From positions 1-28,143 of the forward strand of contig JBBILG010000010.1 of assembly GCA_037445085.1 (NCBI GenBank): a DNA stretch of 28,143 nucleotides. The letters are read 5' to 3'. Made by a program: the position numbers and the translations under genes. The notes under the pieces are model-generated. The model saw nothing but the letters and a program-made list of their open reading frames with translations, was not told the origin of the DNA and made no database searches. Source of the DNA: JBBILG01 sp037445085. Lineage in GTDB: Bacteria > Pseudomonadota > Gammaproteobacteria > Burkholderiales > Methylophilaceae. Of the stretch, positions 15,254 to 23,684 are shown one piece after another. The first letter of the stretch is position 1; the number at the start of each line of letters is the position of its first letter.

Positions 15254-16660
15254 ATGGCAGGCAGAACCCTGTACGACAAACTGTGGGAGTCACACGTCGT
15301 CCGCGAGGAGGCGGACGGCACGTGCCTCCTCTACATCGACCGGCACCTGGTACACGAAGTGACCAGCCCGCAGGCCTTCGAGGGGCTGCGTCTGGCCGGC
15401 CGCAAGGCGTGGCGCAGCACCAGCATCGTGGCCAACCCGGACCACAACACGCCGACCAAGGACTGGGACAAGGGTATCGAAGACCCCGTCTCCCGCCTGC
15501 AGGTGGAAACGCTGGACCGCAACATCCGGGAATTCGGTGCGCTGGTGTATTTCCCCTTCAGGGACAGCCACCAAGGCATCATCCACGTCATCGGCCCGGA
15601 AAACGGCACCACGCTGCCCGGCATGACGGTGGTGTGCGGCGACAGCCACACTTCCACGCACGGTGCCTTCGGCGCGCTGGCGCACGGCATCGGCACTTCC
15701 GAAGTGGAGCACGTGCTGGCCACCCAGACCCTGGTCGCCAAGAAATCCGGGCGCATGCTGATCAAGGTCAACGGGCGGCTCGGCCGAGGTGTCACCGCCA
15801 AGGACGTGGCGCTGGCGATCATCGGCAGGATCGGCACCGCCGGCGGTACCGGCTACGCCATCGAGTTCGGCGGCGAGGTGATCCGCGCGCTATCCATGGA
15901 AGGCCGCATGACGCTGTGCAACATGGCGATCGAGGCCGGCGCCCGCGCCGGGCTGGTGGCCCCGGACGAGAAGACCTTCACCTATCTCGAGGGCCGGCCG
16001 CACGCGCCCAGGGGCGTCCTGTGGGAGCGCGCGCTGGCCTGCTGGCAGACGCTCAAGAGCGATCCTGACGCCGAATTCGATGCAGTGGTGGAACTGGATG
16101 GCGCCGACATCGCGCCGCAGGTGACCTGGGGCACCTCGCCCGAGCAGGTGCTGCCCATCGGCAGCCGCGTGCCGGACCCTGCCAACGAGGCGGACGCCAC
16201 CAAGCGCACCAGCATCGAGCACGCGCTCAAATACATGGGGCTCGCCCCCAACACGCCGATCGAGGACATCCGGCTGGATAAGATTTTCATCGGCTCCTGC
16301 ACCAACTCGCGTATTGAGGACCTGCGCGCCGCCGCCGGCGTGCTCAGGGGCCAAAGAATCGCCGACAACATCAAGCTGGCGCTGGTGGTGCCAGGCTCCG
16401 GCGTGGTCAAGCGCCAGGCGGAAGCCGAGGGACTGGACCGCGTCTTCACCGAGGCGGGCTTCGAGTGGCGCGAGCCGGGCTGTTCCATGTGCCTTGCCAT
16501 GAACGCCGACCGCCTGAGCCCGGGCGAGCGCTGCGCCTCGACTTCCAACCGCAATTTCGAGGGCCGTCAAGGGCCGGGCGGGCGCACCCATCTGGTCAGT
16601 CCGGAAATGGCCGCCGCTGCGGCGGTGGCCGGCCATTTCGTCGACGTGCGCAGCCTGTAA
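15254..16660 (+). CDS. leuC: 3-isopropylmalate dehydratase, large subunit
   Basis: Together with LeuD it isomerises 2-isopropylmalate to 3-isopropylmalate by an aconitase-type 4Fe-4S cluster; the same complex can act on citramalate from the neighbouring CimA. The 468-residue protein has the aconitase pattern: VCGDSHTSTHGAFGALAHGIGTSEVEHVLA, then FIGSCTNSRIEDLRAAA and EPGCSMCLAMNADRL, giving the three cluster cysteines, and STSNRNFEGRQG. The ATG at 15254 is preceded by GAGGAG with 7-nt spacing; the frame is open 31 codons further upstream, but that part lies in the promoter. leuD follows after 9 bp. Length and motifs appear complete. Confidence 0.97.
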   Translation: MAGRTLYDKLWESHVVREEADGTCLLYIDRHLVHEVTSPQAFEGLRLAGRKAWRSTSIVANPDHNTPTKDWDKGIEDPVSRLQVETLDRNIREFGALVYFPFRDSHQGIIHVIGPENGTTLPGMTVVCGDSHTSTHGAFGALAHGIGTSEVEHVLATQTLVAKKSGRMLIKVNGRLGRGVTAKDVALAIIGRIGTAGGTGYAIEFGGEVIRALSMEGRMTLCNMAIEAGARAGLVAPDEKTFTYLEGRPHAPRGVLWERALACWQTLKSDPDAEFDAVVELDGADIAPQVTWGTSPEQVLPIGSRVPDPANEADATKRTSIEHALKYMGLAPNTPIEDIRLDKIFIGSCTNSRIEDLRAAAGVLRGQRIADNIKLALVVPGSGVVKRQAEAEGLDRVFTEAGFEWREPGCSMCLAMNADRLSPGERCASTSNRNFEGRQGPGGRTHLVSPEMAAAAAVAGHFVDVRSL

Positions 16661-16669
16661 GGAGAACCC

Positions 16670-17335
16670 ATGAAAGCATTTACCCGGCTGGACGGGCTGG
16701 TCTGCCCGCTCGACCGTGCCAACGTCGATACCGACGCCATCATTCCCAAGCAATTCCTGAAATCGATCAAGCGCTCCGGCTTCGGGCCGTATCTGTTCGA
16801 CGAGTGGCGCTACCTCGATCATGGCGAGCCCGGCATGGATTGCAGCACGCGCCCGCTCAACCCGGATTTCGCGCTCAGCCAGCCGCGCTACCAGGGCGCG
16901 CAGATTCTGCTCGCGCGCGACAACTTCGGCTGCGGCTCCAGCCGCGAGCATGCGCCCTGGGCCATCGAGGACTATGGCTTCCGTGTGATCATCGCCCCGT
17001 CATTCGCCGACATCTTCTTCAACAACTGCTACAAGAACGGCATCCTGCCCATCGTCGCGCCCGCAGGGATTGTCGACCGGCTGTTCCGCGAGTGCGCGGC
17101 GAGCCCCGGTTACCGCCTCAGGGTGGACCTGCCCACGCAGACGGTGACGCTGCCGTCCGGGCAGGGTGTTACCTTCGACATCACGCCGCACCGCAAGCAC
17201 TGCCTGCTCCACGGCCTGGACGAGATCGGGCTCACCCTGCAGCACGCTGACGAGATCCGGGCGTTCGAAGCCAGGCACAAGGCCGCGCAGCCCTGGCTGT
17301 TTGAATCGAGCGAGGCGGCAGGGGGGAGACGATAG
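16670..17335 (+). CDS. leuD: 3-isopropylmalate dehydratase, small subunit
   Basis: The 221-residue protein is the swivelling domain that completes the LeuCD active site. It has the conserved PLDRANVDTDAIIPKQFLK at the start, DNFGCGSSREHAPWA, which binds substrate, and APSFADIFFNNCYKNGILPI. AAGGAGAACCC precedes the ATG at 16670. The first 210 residues match the family; the last ten (SSEAAGGRR) look like a free tail. It is nine bases from leuC and 64 bp from leuB, consistent with one leuCDB operon. The gap 17336-17399 has no gene. Confidence 0.97.
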   Translation: MKAFTRLDGLVCPLDRANVDTDAIIPKQFLKSIKRSGFGPYLFDEWRYLDHGEPGMDCSTRPLNPDFALSQPRYQGAQILLARDNFGCGSSREHAPWAIEDYGFRVIIAPSFADIFFNNCYKNGILPIVAPAGIVDRLFRECAASPGYRLRVDLPTQTVTLPSGQGVTFDITPHRKHCLLHGLDEIGLTLQHADEIRAFEARHKAAQPWLFESSEAAGGRR

Positions 17336-17399
17336 GCGCATGCCGTGTCGTCTCCTTACGCCTCACATCCAACGCCCAACCCCCACAAGGAATTGATTT

Positions 17400-18436
17400 A
17401 TGAAAATCGCAGTTCTCGCCGGTGATGGCATCGGTCCGGAAATCGTCGCGCAGGCCCTGCGCGTGCTGGAGGTGCTCAAGGCCGAAGGCTTGCCCATGGA
17501 ATTCGTCGAGGCGCCGCTGGGCGGCCAGGCCTACGACGCCTATGGCCACCCCTACCCGGAATCCACGCAAAAGGTCTGCCGCGCGGCAGATGCCGTGCTG
17601 CTGGGCGCCGTCGGCGGCCCGCAGTACGATACCCTGGACCGCCCGCTGCGCCCGGAGCGCGGCCTGCTGGCCATCCGCAAGGACCTCGGCCTGTTCGCCA
17701 ACCTGCGCCCGGCCGTGCTGTACTCCGAGCTGGCCAACGCCTCCACATTGAAGCCGGAAGTGGTGGCGGGACTGGACATCATGATCGTGCGCGAACTCAC
17801 GGGTGACGTCTATTTCGGCCAGCCGCGCGGCATTCGTGTCAATGAGGCGACCGGCGAGCGCGAAGGCTTCAACACCATGATCTACACGGAATCCGAAGTG
17901 CGCCGCATCGCCCACGTCGCCTTTCGGATCGCCATGAAGCGCAAGCGGAAGCTGTGCTCCGTGGACAAGGCCAACGTGCTGGAAACCACCGAGTTCTGGA
18001 AGGAAATCGTCATCGACGTGGCCAGGGAATACCCAGAGGTGGAACTCTCCCACATGTACGTGGACAATGCCGCCATGCAGCTTGCAACATCTTCGGCGAC
18101 ATCCTCTCCGACGAGGCCTCCATGCTCACCGGCTCCATCGGCATGCTGGCCTCTGCCTCGCTGAACGAAACCCGCAAGGGCCTGTACGAGCCGTCGCACG
18201 GCTCCGCCCCGGACATCGCCGGCAAGAACCTGGCCAACCCCATTGCCACCATTCTTTCTGTCGCCATGATGCTGCGCTACACCTTCGACAACGAAGCCGC
18301 CGCACGCCGCATCGAGAACGCGGTGAAGCAGGTGCTGGCCGCCGGCTATCGCACCGGCGACATCTTTGAAGATGGCACCAAGCGCGTGAGTTGCTCGGAA
18401 ATGGGCGACCGGATCGTCGCCGCGATGCAACCGTAA
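17400..18436 (+). pseudogene. leuB: 3-isopropylmalate dehydrogenase with an internal deletion
   Basis: The gene should encode the NAD-dependent oxidative decarboxylation of 3-isopropylmalate. The first 228 codons are normal: VLAGDGIGPEIV, LLGAVGGPQYD, RELTGDVYFGQPRG, VDKANVLETTEFWKEIV and SHMYVDNAAMQL. From 18086 the C-terminal third continues in another frame with NIFGDILSDEASMLTGS, PSHGSAPDIAGKNLANP and a normal end at 18436. In LeuB, MQL and NLFGD are separated by 13 residues; here only two bases (18084-18085) remain, so about 37 nt are missing and the frame is lost. If real, leucine synthesis would fail unless another leuB exists. A collapsed or miscalled assembly is at least as likely. 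AAGGA precedes the start. Confidence 0.9.
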
Positions 18437-18461
18437 CCCTGTCGCCGTTGCGGTGTGCATC

Positions 18462-18493
18462 AAGGGCTTGCCGCGTTGCCGGCGGGCCCTTTT
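18462..18493 (+). terminator. Possible terminator after leuB
   Basis: AAGGGC (18462-18467) and GCCCTT (18486-18491) form the base of a stem with an inner GCCG/CGGC pair, and the last Ts plus TT follow. The short T run makes it a moderate candidate for ending the leu operon. The hairpin overlaps a candidate promoter for ppnP. Confidence 0.5.
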
Positions 18494-18505
18494 CTCGGTG
18501 ATAAT
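18476..18505 (+). promoter_or_regulatory. Candidate promoter of ppnP-yajQ
   Basis: TTGCCG (18476-18481) and GATAAT (18500-18505), preceded by T, are separated by 18 bp. The ppnP start is 26 bp downstream of the -10 element, leaving a short leader with AGGAG 7 nt before the ATG. A -10 this good in GC-rich DNA is suggestive but unproven. Confidence 0.42.
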
Positions 18506-18530
18506 TCGGGTTTAACCGACAGGAGTCATC

Positions 18531-18842
18531 ATGGCGCAATTCGACAACGTCAGCGTCAAAAAGAAGGCCAACGTCTATTTCGATGGCAAGTGCGTCAGCC
18601 ATACCCTGCTGATGCCGAACGGCACGCGCTGCACGGTCGGCGTGATTTTCCCGAGCACGCTGACCTTCAACACCGCGTCGCCGGAAATCATGGAAATCAA
18701 CCTGGGCGAGTGCAAGGTGCGCCTGAAGGACGAGACGGAGTGGAAAACCTACAAGGCGGGCGACAAGTTCGTGGTGCCGGGCAATTCCTCTTTCGAGATC
18801 GAAACGGTCGGGATGCTCGACTACGTCTGCTATTTCGAGTGA
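18531..18842 (+). CDS. ppnP: Pyrimidine/purine nucleoside phosphorylase (PpnP, DUF1255)
   Basis: The 103-residue protein is a small cupin-fold enzyme that splits nucleosides with phosphate to bases and ribose-1-phosphate. It matches PpnP/YaiE along its length: FDNVSVKKKANVYFDGKCVS, RCTVGVIFPSTLTFNTASPE, a WKTYKAGDKFVVPGNSSFE strand pair and a final DYVCYFE. AGGAG lies 7 nt before the ATG. A 6-bp gap leads to yajQ, so they probably share a transcript. It is a salvage or housekeeping function with no obvious link to the leucine genes before it; it may have been inserted into the ancestral leuB-asd interval. Confidence 0.93.
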   Translation: MAQFDNVSVKKKANVYFDGKCVSHTLLMPNGTRCTVGVIFPSTLTFNTASPEIMEINLGECKVRLKDETEWKTYKAGDKFVVPGNSSFEIETVGMLDYVCYFE

Positions 18843-18848
18843 TGCGCC

Positions 18849-19343
18849 ATGCCATCGTTTGACATCACATCCGAAGCCGACATGGTCGCGCTGAATAACG
18901 CGGTCGACGTGTCCGCGCGTCAGATTGGCAACCGCTACGACTTCAAGGGCACTTCGGCCAACGTCGAGCTGAACGAGCAAGACAAGCTGATCACGCTGTT
19001 CGGCGACAACGATTTCCAGCTCGACCAGATCAAGGGCATCCTGTTCCCGGCGCTGGAGAAGAAGGAGGCCGACAGCAGCAAGCGCCTCGACCAGCAGGAG
19101 GCGCAGAAGGTGTCGGGCAACAAGATGAAACAGGTGCTGAAGATTCGCGACGGCATCGATGCCGATCTCGCCCGCCGCATCGTCAAGCTGATCAAGGATT
19201 CCGGCCTCAAGGTGCAGGCCAGCATCCAGGGCGATACCGTGCGCGTCAGCGGCGCCAAGCGCGATGCTCTGCAGGAAGCCATCGCCCACGTCAGGGGTGC
19301 GGTCACGGACTATCCGCTCAAATTCGGCAACTTCCGCGATTGA
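18849..19343 (+). CDS. yajQ: YajQ-family cyclic-di-GMP/nucleotide-binding protein
   Basis: The 164-residue protein is a full-length YajQ: MPSFDITSEADMVALNNAV, NRYDFKGT, a central helix-strand repeat with KRLDQQEAQKVSGNKMKQVLKI, and a C-terminal DYPLKFGNFRD. The fold is two ferredoxin-like repeats. Some homologues, such as the Xanthomonas protein, bind c-di-GMP and act as regulators; others have been linked to nucleic-acid or nucleotide binding. It starts 6 bp after ppnP with only a weak ribosome site, suggesting coupling. The entericidin-like gene follows after 10 bp. Confidence 0.95.
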   Translation: MPSFDITSEADMVALNNAVDVSARQIGNRYDFKGTSANVELNEQDKLITLFGDNDFQLDQIKGILFPALEKKEADSSKRLDQQEAQKVSGNKMKQVLKIRDGIDADLARRIVKLIKDSGLKVQASIQGDTVRVSGAKRDALQEAIAHVRGAVTDYPLKFGNFRD

Positions 19344-19353
19344 GGGGATTCCC

Positions 19354-19473
19354 ATGAACAAGCTGATCGCCATCGTCCTGTGCGCCCTCGCGCTGGCGGG
19401 CTGCAACACCGTGCGCGGCATGGGGCAGGACATCGAGAAGGCGGGCGAGGCCATCCAGCGCTCGACCAGGTAG
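19354..19473 (+). CDS. Entericidin A/B-like small lipoprotein
   Basis: This 39-residue gene has a lipoprotein signal (MNKLIAIVLCALALAGC) and a short tail, NTVRGMGQDIEKAGEAIQR, the hallmark of entericidin-family peptides (ecnA/ecnB). Those small lipoproteins are linked to stationary-phase lysis in E. coli, but most bacterial members have no shown role. The ATG has GAGGGGA 6 nt upstream. The conserved GQDIEKAGEAIQ sequence supports that the gene is real despite its length. Probably cotranscribed with ppnP and yajQ. Confidence 0.85.
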   Translation: MNKLIAIVLCALALAGCNTVRGMGQDIEKAGEAIQRSTR

Positions 19474-19501
19474 CCTGCGCGCATTCACTCTGAAAGCATC
19501 T

Positions 19502-20614
19502 ATGTTGAAAGTCGGTTTTGTCGGTTGGCGCGGCATGGTGGGCTCGGTACTCATGCAGCGCATGCGTGAGGAGCACGATTTCGAGCACATCGAGCCGGTG
19601 TTCTTCACCACCTCCAGCCCCGGCGGCAAGGGGCCGGATGTCGGCCGCGACACCCCGCCGCTCAGGGATGCCCGCGACATCGCCGCACTGAAGGCGATGG
19701 ACGTCATTGTCTCCTGCCAGGGCGGCGATTACACCGGCGGGACGTTCCCCAGGCTGCGTGGCGAGGGGTGGGGCGGCCACTGGATAGACGCCGCTTCCAC
19801 CCTGCGCATGGAGCAGGACGCGGTCATCATCCTCGACCCGGTCAACCGCCACGTCATCGACCGGGCGCTGGCTGCCGGCGGGCGCAACTGGATCGGCGGC
19901 AACTGTACCGTGTCGCTCATGCTCATGGCCCTGGGCGGTCTGTTCCGGGCCGATCTGGTGGAATGGATCACCTCCATGACCTACCAGGCGGCCTCCGGCG
20001 CCGGCGCGCAGAACATGCGCGAACTGCTCGTTCAGATGGGTGAGGCCCACCGGGTCGCCCAGGAGCTGCTGCGCGATCCCGCGTCCGCCATCCTCGACAT
20101 CGACCGCGAAGTGGCCGGTATCCTGCGCGACGAGCGCTTCCCCACCGCGCACTTCGGCGTGCCCCTGGCCGGCAGCCTGATCCCCTGGATCGACAAGGAC
20201 CTTGGCAACGGCCAGAGCAGGGAAGAGTGGAAAGGTGCGGCGGAGACCAACAAGATCCTCGGCCGCGAGGCCGGCCCCACCCCCATTGACGGGCTGTGTG
20301 TGCGCATCGGCGCCATGCGCTGCCATTCGCAGGCGCTCACCATCAAGCTGAGGAAGGACGTCCCGCTGGCGGACATCCACGCCCTGCTCGCCGCCGACAA
20401 CGCCTGGGTCAAGGTCGTACCCAACGAGCGCGAGGCCAGCATGCGGGAACTCACGCCCGCCGCCGTCACCGGCACGCTGACTGTCCCGGTCGGCCGCCTG
20501 CGCAAGATGCGGATGGGCGGTGAATACCTGTCCGCCTTCACCGTGGGGGACCAGTTGCTGTGGGGCGCGGCCGAGCCGCTGCGCCGCATGTTGCGCATTC
20601 TGGTGGAAGCGTGA
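19502..20614 (+). CDS. asd: Aspartate-semialdehyde dehydrogenase
   Basis: The enzyme reduces aspartyl phosphate to aspartate semialdehyde, the branch point to lysine, methionine and threonine. The 370-residue protein has VGFVGWRGMVGSVLMQRM, the NADP fold, GNCTVSLML with catalytic Cys135, and QAASGAGAQNMREL. RIGAMRCHSQALTIKL follows, with the catalytic histidine, and GGEYLSAFTVGDQLLWGAAEPLRRML ends it. The N-terminus and length fit the gamma/betaproteobacterial form. The ribosome site is weak (GAAAG 7 nt upstream), with 28 bp between it and the entericidin gene. In most betaproteobacteria asd follows leuB directly; here three genes intervene. Confidence 0.97.
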   Translation: MLKVGFVGWRGMVGSVLMQRMREEHDFEHIEPVFFTTSSPGGKGPDVGRDTPPLRDARDIAALKAMDVIVSCQGGDYTGGTFPRLRGEGWGGHWIDAASTLRMEQDAVIILDPVNRHVIDRALAAGGRNWIGGNCTVSLMLMALGGLFRADLVEWITSMTYQAASGAGAQNMRELLVQMGEAHRVAQELLRDPASAILDIDREVAGILRDERFPTAHFGVPLAGSLIPWIDKDLGNGQSREEWKGAAETNKILGREAGPTPIDGLCVRIGAMRCHSQALTIKLRKDVPLADIHALLAADNAWVKVVPNEREASMRELTPAAVTGTLTVPVGRLRKMRMGGEYLSAFTVGDQLLWGAAEPLRRMLRILVEA

Positions 20615-20642
20615 AGCCGCAAAGGTGATGTTGGATATGAGC

Positions 20643-20671
20643 TTGCATCCCTAACTGATTGATGCTAGTTT
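20643..20671 (+). promoter_or_regulatory. Candidate promoter upstream of fimV
   Basis: TTGCAT (20643-20648) and TAGTTT (20666-20671) lie 17 bp apart in the 93-bp asd-fimV gap, which is AT-rich for this genome. The fit is imperfect, so it is a suggestion only. Confidence 0.3.
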
Positions 20672-20707
20672 GATCATGGTAAAAACCAGCAGGGTGAGGA
20701 TGGTGTC

Positions 20708-23651
20708 GTGCGCAACTCGAAAATAAAGCGGATTTCCCTGGCAATTTGTCTCGCGCTGATGCCGATCGCGGCCGGGGCCGCCGGACTGGGCAAGATGACG
20801 GTGCATTCCGGCCTGGGTGAGCCGTTCAGTGCAAATCGAAATCTCGGCGGAAAAGTCCGAGCTGCCGGCCCTGTCTGCGCGTATCGCCCCGCCGGAAGCC
20901 TATGCCGAACAGGGTCTGGAGCGCCCCGCCGCGCTGGCCGGCATCCGTGTCGCTCTCGCCAGCAGGGCCGATGGCACGCCGGTGATTAGGCTTAGCACGC
21001 CGCAACCGGTCAACGAGCCTTTTCTCAATATGCTGATCCAGCTCGACTGGCCGACCGGCCGCCTGCTGCGCGAGTACACCACGCTGCTCGACCCGCCCGG
21101 TTTCGGCGAGCGCGAGCAGGTCATCCTGCCTCCGGCGGCGGTTGCCCAGCCGGCCGCCGTCCCGGCGCCGCCCCCGCTAAAAAAAAAAACTAGTACCGCC
21201 GAGCCGCTGAGTGGAGTGCCGACTGCCTCACCGAATGAGGCGGCGGCCCCCGAAGCCACTTATCGCACCCGCCCCGGCGACACCCTGCACGGCATCGCCA
21301 GGCGCATGCAGGCTGACGGCATCAGTCTGGAACAGATGCTGGTCGGTCTGTATCGCGCCAACCGCAATGCCTTCGTGGACGACAACATGAACCGCCTGAT
21401 GGTGGGCAAGATCATCCAGTCGCCGCAGCAGGACGAATTGCGTGCCCTCTCCCGGGAGGAGGCGGTGCGGGAAATTCGTCTGCATGCGGAAAACTGGAAT
21501 GCCTACCGCAGCAGCCTGGCCAGCGCGGTCGCCCGTGCGCAGCCCGAGACCGCCGAGGCGCCGCGCCAGCACGATGCCGGCCGGATCACCGCGGCGACCG
21601 AAGACAAGGCGGCGCCCGCGCCCGGCGGGCCGCGCGACGTGGTCAGGCTGTCGCAGGGCGACCCTCCGGCAGCGGCGCAAGGCCGCGGCGCGGCGAGCGA
21701 TGAAAAAGTGCGCTCGCTGGAAGAGGAAGCCATCGCCCAGGACCGCGCCATCCAGGAGGTCACCGAGCGCATCGCCTTCTTCGAACAGCAGATCCGCGAC
21801 ATGCAGCAGTTGCTGCTGGTGCAGAACCAGATCCTCGCCGAGCTGCAGAAAGGCGGCAGGCCAGACGCACCGGCGGGCGAGGCGGCGCATGCCGCCCCGG
21901 CAGCTCCCGAAGCCGCTCCGGCTCCGCTCGCCGTGGCCCAGCCGCCGGCTGAAACCGACATGCTCGCCACACTGCCGGCCAACCCGGCGCTGCTCGGCGG
22001 GGCTGGCGCCCTGCTGGCGCTACTCGGCGGCACCTGGCTGTACCTGCGCGGCAGGCGCCGCCGAGTTCTGGACAGCTTCGAGCAGGGCATCCTCACTGCC
22101 GGCGGACTCAAGCTGCAAGCCGCGGGGGCGGAGGCCGGCACGCAGGAGCGCGACACCGCCTTTCTCAGCGGCTTTGCCACGCAAGGGGGTGAAGGGCTGA
22201 TCGACGCCGGCGATGTCGATCCGGTTTCGGAAGCCGAAGTCTACATGGCATACGGCCGCGATACCCAGGCCGAGGAAATCCTCAAGGATGCCATCGCCAA
22301 GACGCCGGTCCGCCACGAACTGCACCTGAAGCTGTTGGAAATCTACGCCCGCCGCAAGGATGCGGCCGCCTTCGACAGGCTGGCCGGGGAGCTCTACGCG
22401 ACGCTGGGCAGCGCCAGCCCTATCTGGAAGAAGGTGGCCGAGATGGGCCGCACCCTGGAGCCCGGTAATCCCCTGTATGCGGTCGCGGCGGGAGCCGCGC
22501 TCGCGGCCGCCGCTGCCGTCGTGGCCGAGGCCGAGCCGGAAACCGGATCCGGGTCCGTGCCCGTGCCCGAGTCCGCAGTGTCGGCAGAGGGCGAGCAGGC
22601 ACAGGCGGACGAACGTGTCCTCGACTTCGATCTCGGCCTGCTGGCAGAGGAAGAATCGGCCGCGCAGGAGCACGGCGCGGGGACGGAGGAAAGCGGGGCG
22701 GCGTCTGCCGAGGGTGCCGCGCCCCGCGACTTGGACATGCCCGTCGTCCCGGAAGCCGCGGGCTCCGAGGTCGCGAGCACGGAGTCCGCCGATCTGGAAT
22801 TCGAGCTGGCGCAGATACTGCCGGAGCCGCCGGCGAGCGGCACGGTGCAACTGGAAGCCGAGGAACTCGGCATGACGCCGGAGGAAGCGGCGCCGGCAAC
22901 GTTCGACCTCGGCATGCCGCCCGAGGAGCCTGCCGTGGCGGGAAAAGCCCCGGCAGAGCCTGCCGGACAGGAGGCATCCAGCGTGCTCGCGGCCGCGCCG
23001 GAGCCGATTGCCGAGACTGCGCAAGAAATCCTCCTGGAACTGCCCGAGCTTCCGGAACCTGCGAGCGCTCCCGCGGCGGCTTCCGTGCCGGAACCGCCGG
23101 AACTGGGGGGGGTCGGGGAGACGGGCGCCGGCGGGTTCGAACCGGCCACGTCCGGCTTTGCCGAACCCGTCGAATCTATCGATGTTTCCGCAGGGGCGCC
23201 GGAAATTTTCATGGCGGACGAGGCCGTGCAGGCACCGTCCGTGGCTGCCGGCGCGGCGGAGGCCATAGAGGCGGCCGTGCCGGGTGGCGAAATCGAGGAG
23301 ATCCTCATCGAACGGCCCGCCGCCGAGACGGCCGGTCTGGATTTCAACTTCGCGGTCGACGTGGGCGCGGAACCCGAGCCGGCACCCGCGCCGGGAGCCG
23401 CGGCACAGCCGCTGCACGATCTCGACCTGTCGGCCATCAGCCTGGACCTGGGCGAGCCGGCCGCGGTCGAGGAGGAGATCACCCTGTCCGCTGCCGAGTC
23501 GCCCGATGTGGATACCAAGCTCGACCTGGTAACGGCCTACATGGACATGGGAGATAGCGAGGGCGCGCGCGAGTTGCTGGAGGAGGTGCTGCGCGAAGGC
23601 GGGCCGAACCAGCGCGAGCGCGCCCGCAAGATGCTCGATACCCTGACGTAA
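20708..23651 (+). CDS. fimV: FimV-type pilus/pole-organising protein, frameshifted near the N-terminus
   Basis: FimV is an inner-membrane peptidoglycan-binding scaffold needed for type IV pilus assembly and polar signalling. The GTG at 20708 starts a signal peptide and LGKMTVHSGLGEPFSA; a 2-nt loss near 20831-20834 then breaks the frame. The rest reads on without stops to 23651: QIEISAEKSEL, PVNEPFLNMLIQLDW, a LysM domain (TYRTRPGDTLHGIARRM), a coiled coil, a transmembrane helix (LLGGAGALLALLGGTWLYL), a TPR-like part, an acidic repeat-rich cytoplasmic region of about 350 residues, and the FimV C-terminal domain (TKLDLVTAYMDMGDSEGARELLEEV). An 11-A tract lies at 21179-21189. An internal GTG (20817) cannot give a signal peptide, so the break matters if real. 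Confidence 0.9.
21179..21189 (+). repeat. Homopolymer A11 tract in fimV
   Basis: Eleven A in a row encode the end of a Leu codon, three Lys codons and the first base of a Thr codon. One extra A gives an immediate TAG; one fewer gives a TGA seven codons after the Leu codon. Such runs are rare in GC-rich genes and prone to slippage. Confidence 0.9.
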
Positions 23652-23684
23652 GGGGCCGCGTGCCGGCAAGCCGGCGCCGGCCCC
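23652..23684 (+). terminator. Strong hairpin between fimV and the EcfT-like gene
   Basis: GGGGCCG (23652-23658) pairs with CGGCCCC (23678-23684), with an inner GCCGGC-aa-GCCGGC stem. It begins at the fimV stop and ends directly before the next start codon. No T tract follows, so termination is uncertain. Confidence 0.45.
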
